The notes under the pieces are model-generated. The model saw nothing but the letters and a program-made list of their open reading frames with translations. It was not told where the DNA came from and did no database searches. A stretch of DNA of 64,000 nt from Labrenzia sp. OB1 (GTDB lineage Bacteria; Pseudomonadota; Alphaproteobacteria; Rhizobiales; Stappiaceae), in contig NZ_JSEP01000019.1 of NCBI RefSeq assembly GCF_001624695.1, positions 55,481-119,480 on the forward strand, read 5' to 3'. A program made the translations under genes and the position numbers. Shown in pieces: positions 35,758 through 44,014 of this stretch (its first letter is position 1; every line of letters begins with the position of its first letter).

Positions 35758-38756
35758 GCCAGCCGTTCCGGACTGAAAAAGGCGGACGGATCGACCGCGC
35801 CGAGGAACTCACCTTCACCTTTGACGGTGAGGAATTGCACGGCCATGCGGGCGATACGCTTGCTTCGGCATTGCTTGCAAATGGCGTCCATCTGGTCGGC
35901 CGTTCGTTCAAGTACCACCGTCCGCGAGGTATCCTGACAGCAGGTTCGGAGGAGCCGAACGCGCTGGTTGGCGTCTACCGAAAGAGCGATCAGACACCGA
36001 ACCTGCGGGCAACGCAGGTCGAACTCTACGATGGGCTGCAGGCGATTTCGCAAAACCGCTTCCCGTCACTTGGCTTCGATGTCGGCGCGGTCAACGATCT
36101 GTTGTCGCCGCTGTTCCCGGCGGGGTTCTACTACAAGACCTTCATGTGGCCGAAATCCTTCTGGGACAGGGTCTATGAACCCATCATCCGGGCAGCGGCC
36201 GGACTTGGCAAACCGCCGAAAAACCCGGATCACGACACCTATGGCAATCTTTACGCCCATTGCGATGTCCTGATTGCCGGTTCCGGGCCATCCGGTCTTG
36301 CGGCAGCTCTGGCGGCGGCCGAGACAGGCGCCAAGGTTATCCTGTGCGACGAACAGGCCGAGTTCGGCGGGTCGCTTCTGAGTGAAACCAGCGCGACCAT
36401 CGACGGCAAGGATCCGGCAGTCTGGGTCGCCTATGCCGTCGCCAGACTTGGCGCGATGGACAACGTCACACTGCTGCCTCGCACCACCGCATTCGGCTAT
36501 TTCGCGCATAACTTCGTCGCGCTTGCGGAACGGGTGACGGAACATCTTGCGGATCCCGACCCGAGACTGCCACGTGAACGCCTTTGGCAGGTGCGTGCCA
36601 AGGAAGTCGTGATCGCTGCCGGAGCCATCGAAAGGCCGATGGTGTTTCCGGAAAACGACCGACCCGGAATTCTGCTAGCGGACGCCGGACGTACCTATCT
36701 CAACCGCTATGGCGTGAAGGTCGGGCACAAGGTTCTTGTTGCAACGGCTTGCGACACCGCCTGGCAGGCGGCTTTCGACCTCGCCGATCATGGCGCGGAA
36801 GTCGTGGGGATTATCGATCTTCGCGAATCTCCGCCAGAGAGCCTTGTCGCAATCGCCGCCGCGCGCGGTATCCGCGTCGAAGCCGGTTGCGTGGTCACGG
36901 GCACACTAGGCCGCAAACGCGTCAAGGCGGCGCTTCTGGGCAGGTTGATGACCTCGGGTCAGGTCGCTTCAGGTGGCCAGATCGAGTGCGACGCCCTGCT
37001 CATGTCCGGCGGCTGGACACCAACCGTCAGTCTTTTCTCCCAGTCGCGCGGCAAGGTCGTCTGGGATGCGGAGGCAGGTGCCTTCGTGCCGGGCAAGTCG
37101 GTTCAGAAAGAACGCTCCACCGGCGCCGCTAATGGCTTGTACGGCCTGGAAGCGTCTCTCGCGGACGGCTACGCGGCGGGCGAAGGCGCCGCAAGGGCGG
37201 CAACCGGAAAATCGGCCGCGATTGCCCACAGCCGGACAAGCGGCGGCGAGGCCGGAAGCGGCGGCACGCTCGGCGCCCTTCCCCACGACCGCAATGCGTC
37301 CCGCGTCAAGGCGTTCGTCGATTATCAGAACGACGTCACAGCGAAGGATGTCAAACTCGCGGTGCGCGAAGGCATGCAGTCGATCGAGCATATCAAGCGC
37401 TACACGACAACAGGCATGGCGACCGATCAGGGCCGCCTTTCGAACATGAATGCCCTTCAGATCGCCTCCGGTGCGCTGGAGAAACCGCTTACGGACGTGG
37501 GATTGACGACATTCCGACAGCCGTTCACGCCAACCACTTTCGGATTGTTCGCCGGTATATCGCGCGGCGACTTCTTCGACCCGGTCCGAAAAACGCCCTC
37601 GCATGACTGGGCCGTTGCAAAAGGCGGTCTCTTCGAGGACGTCGGCCAGTGGAAACGCGCCTGGTATTTCCCTGAAAACGGCGAGGACATGCATGCAGCC
37701 GTTGAGCGGGAATGCCGGACCGTGCGTAAAAGTGTCGGCCTGTTCGATGCATCCACACTCGGAAAGATCGAAGTGGTCGGCCCGGACGCGGCCGAGTTTC
37801 TGGAGCGAATGTATACCAACCCGTGGAAGAAGCTTGCCCCCGGGCGCTGCCGCTATGGCCTGCTTTTGAACGATGCGGGATACATTACCGACGATGGCGT
37901 CATCGGCCGCCTTGCCGATGACCGCTTCCATGTCACGACGACCACCGGAGGTGCGGCGAGCGTGTTCGCGACCATGGAGGATTATCTGCAGACGGAGTGG
38001 CCGGATCTCGATGTGTGGATCACGTCCACCACGGACCAGTATGCGGTCGCCGCTGTTCAGGGGCCAAAGGCCCGTGAGGTGATTGCCCCCTTCATTGAGG
38101 GAATAGACCTGTCCGCCGAGGCCCTGCCGCACATGAGCGTCAGGGAGGCAACGTTCTGCGGCGTTCCCTGCCGCCTGTTCCGCATTTCCTTCACCGGTGA
38201 ACTCGGTTTTGAAATCAACGTGTCCCGCCGCCACGGAAAGATGATGTGGGAGACCCTGGCCGGGGAGATCGAAAAGCATGGCGGGGCTGCCTACGGCACC
38301 GAAGCGATGCACGTGCTGCGCGCCGAGAAGGGCTATATCATCATTGGCCAGGACACCGACGGCACCGTCACCCCGCAGGATGCGGGCATGACCTGGGCCA
38401 TCGGCAAGAAGAAACCGGACTTCGTCGGCAAGCGGGGTCTTGAGAGGCCGGATCTCAAAGCGGAAAACCGCAAACAGCTTGTCGGTCTCCTGACAAGGGA
38501 TCCGAAGATAAAGCTGGAAGAAGGCGCGCAGGTCACGATACTGGAAAATCCGGCCACCGGAACACCGGCGGAAGGTCACGTGACCTCATCCTATTTCAGT
38601 CCCGCGCTGGATCGCACGATTGCCCTGGCAATCGTCAAGAACGGCCATGCCCTTGAGGGCAAGACGCTCTATGTGCCGATGCCGGAGGGCAGCATCCCGG
38701 TCGAGGTCGCCGGCACGGTGTTTTACGACAAGGAAGGAGCTCGGCTCAATGTCTGA
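35754..38756 (+). CDS. soxA: Sarcosine oxidase subunit alpha
   Basis: The 1000-residue subunit has an N-terminal ferredoxin-like (Fer2_4) part with 'GRSFKYHRPRGI', an NAD/FAD domain with 'DVLIAGSGPSGLAAALAAAETGA', a middle 'MATDQGRLSNMNAL' segment and a C-terminal glycine-cleavage T-like domain (about 610-1000) that binds tetrahydrofolate. It transfers the one-carbon unit to THF, giving methylene-THF, or releases formaldehyde. The C-terminal end overlaps the soxG start by 8 bases. Confidence 0.96.
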   Translation: MSQPFRTEKGGRIDRAEELTFTFDGEELHGHAGDTLASALLANGVHLVGRSFKYHRPRGILTAGSEEPNALVGVYRKSDQTPNLRATQVELYDGLQAISQNRFPSLGFDVGAVNDLLSPLFPAGFYYKTFMWPKSFWDRVYEPIIRAAAGLGKPPKNPDHDTYGNLYAHCDVLIAGSGPSGLAAALAAAETGAKVILCDEQAEFGGSLLSETSATIDGKDPAVWVAYAVARLGAMDNVTLLPRTTAFGYFAHNFVALAERVTEHLADPDPRLPRERLWQVRAKEVVIAAGAIERPMVFPENDRPGILLADAGRTYLNRYGVKVGHKVLVATACDTAWQAAFDLADHGAEVVGIIDLRESPPESLVAIAAARGIRVEAGCVVTGTLGRKRVKAALLGRLMTSGQVASGGQIECDALLMSGGWTPTVSLFSQSRGKVVWDAEAGAFVPGKSVQKERSTGAANGLYGLEASLADGYAAGEGAARAATGKSAAIAHSRTSGGEAGSGGTLGALPHDRNASRVKAFVDYQNDVTAKDVKLAVREGMQSIEHIKRYTTTGMATDQGRLSNMNALQIASGALEKPLTDVGLTTFRQPFTPTTFGLFAGISRGDFFDPVRKTPSHDWAVAKGGLFEDVGQWKRAWYFPENGEDMHAAVERECRTVRKSVGLFDASTLGKIEVVGPDAAEFLERMYTNPWKKLAPGRCRYGLLLNDAGYITDDGVIGRLADDRFHVTTTTGGAASVFATMEDYLQTEWPDLDVWITSTTDQYAVAAVQGPKAREVIAPFIEGIDLSAEALPHMSVREATFCGVPCRLFRISFTGELGFEINVSRRHGKMMWETLAGEIEKHGGAAYGTEAMHVLRAEKGYIIIGQDTDGTVTPQDAGMTWAIGKKKPDFVGKRGLERPDLKAENRKQLVGLLTRDPKIKLEEGAQVTILENPATGTPAEGHVTSSYFSPALDRTIALAIVKNGHALEGKTLYVPMPEGSIPVEVAGTVFYDKEGARLNV

Positions 38757-39324
38757 TCTTCTGGCAAGCGACCTGGTCACCCCGGACGCCGGCGAGGCCC
38801 CACTTCTCGGCTTGGCCAGCGTGTCCATTTTGAAGGTCGCCCCGCTCACGCGGTTCTCCTTCCGGGCACGTACGGCCTCCGTCAAGAAAGCCGGAGCCGC
38901 AGTCGGCATTCCTCTGCCCATCAAGCCCTTGACCAGCGAGACTGCCACCAAACGGGCAGCTCTCTGGATGGGACCGGATGAATGGACCCTGCTGGCGCCT
39001 GAAGAGGATCTTCAGGCTGTAGTCACCGGAATCGGCAGTAAACTTGGGAGTGAACCGCATGCGCTGGTTGATGTTTCCGACCGCTCGGAAGCGGTGATCG
39101 TCACCGGTGAGAAAGCTGCATGGCTGCTGAATACCGGTATCTTTGTCGACCTGTCGCAGGAAGCCTTTCCTGTCGGCACCGTGACGCGCACCGTCTTTCA
39201 TAAAGCGCCGGTGATGATCTGGCGGATCGGTCCTGACGCCTTCGTGGTCGAGGCCTGGGGATCCTTCATGGACTATGTTGCCGGACTGCTCATTCAGTGC
39301 GCGCAGGAACTGGAAGCGGCCTGA
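38749..39324 (+). CDS. soxG: Sarcosine oxidase subunit gamma
   Basis: This 191-residue protein starts with MSDLLASDLV inside the end of soxA and has the SoxG pattern of a T-protein-like fold ('WMGPDEWTLLAPE', 'HALVDVSDRSEAVIVTG', 'FHKAPVMIWRIG'). It completes the alpha-beta-gamma-delta complex. No folate gene (purU/folD) follows, unlike in many relatives; a terminator comes next. Confidence 0.94.
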   Translation: MSDLLASDLVTPDAGEAPLLGLASVSILKVAPLTRFSFRARTASVKKAGAAVGIPLPIKPLTSETATKRAALWMGPDEWTLLAPEEDLQAVVTGIGSKLGSEPHALVDVSDRSEAVIVTGEKAAWLLNTGIFVDLSQEAFPVGTVTRTVFHKAPVMIWRIGPDAFVVEAWGSFMDYVAGLLIQCAQELEAA

Positions 39325-39359
39325 TCGCCCGTTCCCGGCCAGCGTCCCGGAAAATTCGG

Positions 39360-39396
39360 CCCCTTGCAGACGGTAATATTCTGCAAGGGGTTTCTT
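39360..39396 (+). terminator. Intrinsic terminator of the sox operon
   Basis: An 11-bp perfect stem (CCCCTTGCAGA at 39360-39370, complement at 39380-39390) with a 9-base loop is followed by TTTCTTTG on the plus strand, 35 bases after soxG. Confidence 0.88.
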
Positions 39397-39425
39397 TGTA
39401 TGCTTTTCCGATAACACCCGATTAG

Positions 39426-39534
39426 GGCATGTCGCGTTAAATTGAATTCAGGCAACCGCCCGAACGCATTTGCAATGCAAACGCTGCCTCGGGCGTTTTC
39501 CAGAATAGGCGGATCCGTCTTAACGCGACACGCT
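39426..39534. repeat. Palindromic intergenic element (MITE/REP-like)
   Basis: The outer arms TGTCGCGTTAA (39430-39440) and TTAACGCGACA (39520-39530) are perfect inverted repeats, with a nested pair CGCCCGA (39457-39463) / TCGGGCG (39489-39495). The whole unit of about 105 bases can fold into one long stem. It sits between the sox terminator and the EEP gene. No second copy was seen in the window. Confidence 0.6.
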
Positions 39535-39606
39535 TTGGAACCCAGCGGCTGGTATTGCCTCCAGCACGCTTGCAATTGCAGCCGGAAGCCCGCAAATCTG
39601 TCGACC

Positions 39607-40353
39607 ATGATCAAGATCGGTTCCTACAACATTCAAAAATCCATCGGGGTTGACGCCCGCCGCCGTCCGGAGCGCACTCTGAGTGTTATCCGGGAGCTGG
39701 ATTGCGACATACTTGCGTTGCAAGAGGCCGACAAGCGTTTCGGCCCGCGCGAAAGCACCCTGGACAGGGACAGCATTCTGGAGGAGACGGATTACCGGCC
39801 CGTGCCGTTTGCGACCGGCGACATGAGCCTCGGCTGGCATGGCAACGCTCTCCTCATTCGCAACAAGATCGGTATTCTCGACTACCGGCGGATAGAGCTT
39901 CCGACCCTGGAGCCCCGCGGCGCCGTAGCGGCGGATCTCCTTGTCGGCGGCGAAAAATTACGTGTTGCGGCGATGCATCTGAGTCTGGTCGGCCATTTCC
40001 GCAAAAAACAGGTCGCATCGCTGATGCATCAGTTGCACGAACATCTTGACTATCTGCCCACGGTTCTGATCGGCGATCTGAACGAATGGCGCGACACATC
40101 GGGCAGCATGAAGCTTTTCGAGGAACGCTACGAGGTCACCACACCGGGGCGCAGTTTTCCAAGCCCCATGCCGGTCGGCAGCCTGGACAGGATCATCACC
40201 AGCCCGGAATTCACGGTAAGGGAAGCGGGCGTTCACAAATCCAAGACCGCGCGCATCGCGTCCGATCATCTGCCCGTCTGGGCGCATCTGACGCTTGAGC
40301 CCGCCGGTCACCTGGCCGCGGCGGTCAAACCTGCCATCAGTCCGCCGGGATGA
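39607..40353 (+). CDS. Endonuclease/exonuclease/phosphatase-family protein
   Basis: The 248-residue protein starts at ATG 39607 (MIKIGSYNIQKSIG). It has the EEP active-site segments 'LALQEADKRFG', 'GDLNEWRD' and 'SDHLPVWAHL', holding the expected metal and catalytic residues. There is no signal peptide. Substrates of this family range from DNA to phospholipids and inositol phosphates, so the reaction is open. It converges on the phosphate transporter gene with a 9-base gap. Confidence 0.88.
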   Translation: MIKIGSYNIQKSIGVDARRRPERTLSVIRELDCDILALQEADKRFGPRESTLDRDSILEETDYRPVPFATGDMSLGWHGNALLIRNKIGILDYRRIELPTLEPRGAVAADLLVGGEKLRVAAMHLSLVGHFRKKQVASLMHQLHEHLDYLPTVLIGDLNEWRDTSGSMKLFEERYEVTTPGRSFPSPMPVGSLDRIITSPEFTVREAGVHKSKTARIASDHLPVWAHLTLEPAGHLAAAVKPAISPPG

Positions 40354-40362
40354 GCTGGTTTT

Positions 40363-41871
40363 TCAGGAAAATGCGAGTGTGACCAGCTGGAACATGCCTG
40401 CCGCAAGCATCGCCGCGGACGGCACGGTGACGATCCAGGCCGCAATGATTGTCATCAGATTGCTGCGGCGCACGAGCCGCAGGCGCCTGCGTTCTTCCCG
40501 GTTGCGGATGAATTTTCCCGGCTTCGTCTCATTGCCCTTCACCACATGCCGGTTGAAATACCATTCGCGGTAGAATCCGACGCCGAACACTGCCCCGAGG
40601 GCAATATGGGTGGACGAGACCGGCAAACCGAGACCGGAAGCACCAAGAACGGTGATCGCGGCCGCGAGCGCAATGCAAAATGCCCGTACCGGGCTCAGCT
40701 TGGTGATCTTCTTGGAAACCACCGTGATAAGACGGCGGCCGAATAGCAGCAATCCCGCAGAAATGCCGAATGCACCGACGAATTTCACCCAGAGCGGAAT
40801 GTCCGTATTGAGCGACCCCAGGAACCAGTAGTGGAGATCTGTCAGTTCGGTGGACTGGCTGAAGACAATCGCCGCAAGCGGCGCGATCGCATTGGCGACA
40901 TCGTTGGCGCCATGCGCAAAGGACAGAAGACCGGCGGTGATCAATAGCGGAATGGTGAACAGCACACGCAGGGAGACTGTCTCGTCCTCCAGATCCATGG
41001 TCTGTGCGGAAACCACCCGCCGGTAGAACGACCAGACGGCCAGGCCGATCCCTATCGGCAGCGCCGCAGCCAGCGGTCCTGGAAGAAATTCCAGCAGTGC
41101 CGATGTCCGCAGCAGCATATAGCCGGTGAAAGCTGCTCCCATGATTCCGAGCAACACTGGAAGCCAGAAACAGGCCGCTTCAATCTTGTTTTCGTTGTAG
41201 ATCACGCGGGCATTGATAAATGCCATCAGGGCCGCTGCTATGGCTCCGCCCAGCACCGGCGAGATAACCCAGCTTGCGGCGATTGCGGACATCGTCGTCC
41301 AGTTGATGGCCGAGAATCCGCTGACCGCAATTCCGGCTCCCAGAACGCCGCCGATGATAGAATGGGTTGTCGATACCGGCGCGCCGATAAACGTGGACAG
41401 ATTGATCCAGAGAGCCGATGCGGCCAGGGCGGTCAGCATGGCGAGCATGAACGAGGTATTGTCGATCACGTCGTGGGGGCTCAGAATGTCGCCTGAGACC
41501 GTGGATATGACTTCCGAACCCGCCAGAAGCGCCCCGGCGCTTTCGCAAACAGCGGCAATGATCAGCGCACCTGTCACGCTGACGACGCGCGCACCGACAG
41601 CCGGTCCGACATTGTTGGCAACATCGTTCGCACCGATGTTGAGAGCCATGTAGCCGCTGGTCACGCTTGCGGCGATCAGGATCAGAACATCCGAAACGTC
41701 CGAGGAAACGATCTGCGAGGCCGCCGTTGCCGCGCAGAGCGCAAGAAAGATGACAGCGAGGCCGTAACCGCTCAGCTTTCGGCCCATGGCTTCAGCTGCG
41801 TCGCCGATAAATCCGATCCTGTCGAGATCCTTGTCCAGGGCCCTGGATTTCAGGTCCTTTTGTGACGGCAA
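40363..41871 (-). CDS. pit: PiT-family low-affinity inorganic phosphate transporter
   Basis: The 502-residue membrane protein carries both PiT signature repeats, 'GANDVANNVGPAVGA' and 'GANDVANAIAPLAAI', plus 'GAPVSTTHSIIGGVLGAG' and 'GLPVSSTHIALGAVFGVG'. It moves metal-phosphate with protons (or Na+). The N-terminal 35 residues are charged. No PhoU-like DUF47 gene lies next to it, although that pairing is common elsewhere. Confidence 0.94.
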   Translation of the reverse strand: MPSQKDLKSRALDKDLDRIGFIGDAAEAMGRKLSGYGLAVIFLALCAATAASQIVSSDVSDVLILIAASVTSGYMALNIGANDVANNVGPAVGARVVSVTGALIIAAVCESAGALLAGSEVISTVSGDILSPHDVIDNTSFMLAMLTALAASALWINLSTFIGAPVSTTHSIIGGVLGAGIAVSGFSAINWTTMSAIAASWVISPVLGGAIAAALMAFINARVIYNENKIEAACFWLPVLLGIMGAAFTGYMLLRTSALLEFLPGPLAAALPIGIGLAVWSFYRRVVSAQTMDLEDETVSLRVLFTIPLLITAGLLSFAHGANDVANAIAPLAAIVFSQSTELTDLHYWFLGSLNTDIPLWVKFVGAFGISAGLLLFGRRLITVVSKKITKLSPVRAFCIALAAAITVLGASGLGLPVSSTHIALGAVFGVGFYREWYFNRHVVKGNETKPGKFIRNREERRRLRLVRRSNLMTIIAAWIVTVPSAAMLAAGMFQLVTLAFS

Positions 41872-42044
41872 GCGGCAAACCCTTTTTGAGCCGGAATTAA
41901 TTTGGGGAACCCTGCCCGGTCAGGCCGGAACTACACAACCAACCTCAACAAACAAGACACTTTTTAAGGTTGGCCTAAACTTGGCAAGCTGAGACGACAC
42001 GCGTGCGTCAGCCGCACTTCAAATTCGTTACTTGTCTGGACAAC

Positions 42045-42530
42045 TCACTTGATCTGGTAGCGGTGGCGGTGCAGGAAACGCTTCAGGGGCGTCTCATCCG
42101 CGGCTTCGACGGCTTCTGACAACGGCATCCATACGCAACGGCGCTGTCCGATCTCCGGAAAGTCCTCGAGCTGCTTTTCAAAGCGGATCATGAAAACGAG
42201 GACCTTGGTCCTGATCTTCAGACCATCGGAAAGCCCCTTGAAGGAGCGGAAACTTCCAATAGGCTTGGCCTGCGCCTTTCCAACGACGCCGGCTTCCTCA
42301 TAGGCCTCGATGACAGCGGTCTGATGAGCCGGCTTGTCCTTTTCCGGCCACCCCTTGGGCAGGATCAAACGGCCGGTGTCGCGAGTGGAAACGAGCAGAA
42401 CTTCAGGTTCGCTGTCGCTTGGCCGAACGCACAGCGCCGCTATCTGCAGTCTGGCCGGCTTGACGAACAAACCACTGAGACCTTGCAGCCACGAAACATG
42501 CTGTACAGACATCGACTTTGCGAATCCCAT
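42045..42530 (-). CDS. NUDIX hydrolase
   Basis: The 161-residue protein has a Nudix box of the form 'GWPEKDKPAHQTAVIEAYEEAGV', in which the second half (E-x2-EEAGV) is well kept. This is the arrangement of diphosphoinositol/diadenosine polyphosphate-type Nudix enzymes common in alphaproteobacteria. 'LPKGWPEKD' replaces the more usual 'PKGG'. ATG 42530 is used; a GTG six bases upstream is an alternative. Confidence 0.88.
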   Translation of the reverse strand: MGFAKSMSVQHVSWLQGLSGLFVKPARLQIAALCVRPSDSEPEVLLVSTRDTGRLILPKGWPEKDKPAHQTAVIEAYEEAGVVGKAQAKPIGSFRSFKGLSDGLKIRTKVLVFMIRFEKQLEDFPEIGQRRCVWMPLSEAVEAADETPLKRFLHRHRYQIK

Positions 42531-42559
42531 CTCCACTCCCGAGCGCTGGATTTGCAGTG

Positions 42560-42589
42560 TATATAGTGACTTGCAGTGATTCCGTCTAG
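42560..42589 (-). promoter_or_regulatory. Possible promoter of the NUDIX gene
   Basis: On the minus strand, CTAGAC (complement of 42584-42589) and TATATA (42560-42565) are spaced by 18 bases, about 30 bases upstream of the start codon. The -35 match is poor, the -10 is good. Confidence 0.3.
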
Positions 42590-42646
42590 AAAAAAGTGCA
42601 CTTTGTGCGCAAATCTGGTCTGTTTAAGTGCATAAAATTTCCACAC

Positions 42647-43537
42647 TCAATCGGCAGAAACCAACACATGATCGGCGCTCCATGCGCCCGGCCAGACCTC
42701 AGCCGCGCCTGATCTGAGATCACGTAACTGCTGAAAGGGAACTGTTGCGACCAGAAAGGGTTCTTCACCACCGGCACCGCCGGTTGGCGAAATGTCCGCT
42801 GCGACGCCAGTGTGTCCGAATTCCTCCTCGCAGGGCAGATAAAGCGCCGCGCCGGAAAAATTGGTATCGTTCTGTGTCGTCCCCCTGGAGGTGCCGACCA
42901 CGCCGCAAACCGCGACGGCACACATGAGTTCAACCGCGCGCGCCCTTGCACAGCCGAACACCCGATAATAGCCCGACGGCTTCTCAGTCATCGAAGGGAC
43001 CAGCAGCAGGTCCACACCGTGCCCGGCGAGCAGACTGCTGAGTGCGGGCATTTCAACATCCAGGCAAATCAGGATCGCCATTTTCAATCCGTCGAGTTCA
43101 AAAACCCGCAGAGCGGTTCCCGGCGTCAGGTGCCATGTATCGGCACTTTGCTCAAATGGGGTCAGAGAAAGCTTGTCCTGACGGATGTTCCGGCCGTCCG
43201 CTGTCAACAGAACTGCGGTGTTGGTGATCCCTCTTGCGGTTTTAACCGGCATCGTCCCGGCCAGCATGGAAACACCGTGCTTTTGCGGAAGGTGCCGGAT
43301 CAAAGGCACCAGTTCCGTACCGACAGCCGCCAGGAACGACATTTCCTCTTCCGGTGGCAAGCCTTCGGGCTTGAAGGCGAGGCAGCATTCGACCAGGTAT
43401 TCCGGAAGAATCAGGAGCCTTGCCCCAGCATCGGCTGCGCGCTTGACGCCCTCCTCGATCTGCCCGGCCAAAGCGGCAACCGACCCCGGCGCGCGGCCGA
43501 GATTGAAAGACCAGAGAGCAATCGAATAGTCAGTCAT
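42647..43537 (-). CDS. Nitrilase-superfamily carbon-nitrogen hydrolase
   Basis: The 296-residue protein has the Glu-Lys-Cys triad in 'LILPEYLVECC', 'RQDKLSLTPFE' and 'ILICLDVEMP'. The start at ATG 43537 (MTDYSIALW) fits the fold's first strand; the longer upstream frame is not supported. The loop 'QSADTWHLTPG' is like amidase or N-carbamoyl hydrolase branches. The natural amide or nitrile substrate is not known. Confidence 0.9.
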   Translation of the reverse strand: MTDYSIALWSFNLGRAPGSVAALAGQIEEGVKRAADAGARLLILPEYLVECCLAFKPEGLPPEEEMSFLAAVGTELVPLIRHLPQKHGVSMLAGTMPVKTARGITNTAVLLTADGRNIRQDKLSLTPFEQSADTWHLTPGTALRVFELDGLKMAILICLDVEMPALSSLLAGHGVDLLLVPSMTEKPSGYYRVFGCARARAVELMCAVAVCGVVGTSRGTTQNDTNFSGAALYLPCEEEFGHTGVAADISPTGGAGGEEPFLVATVPFQQLRDLRSGAAEVWPGAWSADHVLVSAD

Positions 43538-43723
43538 GGCGCCACGCGAAATCGTTCCCGATGCGTACGCCTTCAGATGAACGCGAAAACACGCAGACGG
43601 ATAGGTTTCAGGAGATCGGATCCGCCTTGCAACGTTCATCCGAACGCCAAGGAGGCTCCGCAGAGCGCCAGAGATAAATGAGTTGATCAGGGAAGATCAA
43701 GGCTGAAACGTCGGCTGACGGGA

Positions 43724-43915
43724 TCAGGCGAGAAACAATCCGACAAATGCCGCGAGTACGATCAGGAAACCGGTGCCGACAACAGCGGCTTTCGGTTCAG
43801 GCGGGAGGGCATGCAGTTTAGCCGATCGGCGGACTTCGCGGATGCCCTTCAGCGCAAGATCCGTGCGCCGGTCAATTTCCGCAAAATATGGCGAAAGCTC
43901 ATTCTGAGCGCGCAT
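43724..43915 (-). CDS. Small membrane protein, function unknown
   Basis: This 63-residue reading frame has an AGGAAC ribosome site, a charged helical N-terminal part (about 1-40) and one C-terminal transmembrane helix (about 42-62, 'AAVVGTGFLIVLAAFVGLFL'). The arrangement suggests a tail-anchored inner-membrane protein with its N-terminus in the cytosol. It has no recognised family. It lies alone between recJ and the nitrilase gene on the same strand. Confidence 0.6.
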   Translation of the reverse strand: MRAQNELSPYFAEIDRRTDLALKGIREVRRSAKLHALPPEPKAAVVGTGFLIVLAAFVGLFLA

Positions 43916-44014
43916 GCCTGTTCCTCGCGATTCCTTCGTCAGAAGGAACGCTAGGGCAAGTGCGTTAGCTTTTCGTAAATGTCCCTCACGCCCTGACTCG
44001 GGCCCGGCTGGCTT

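Noticed and set aside
36969..38579. Minus-strand open frame of 536 codons opposite soxA
   Set aside because: It is antisense to a well-conserved SoxA domain. Base composition explains the open frame.
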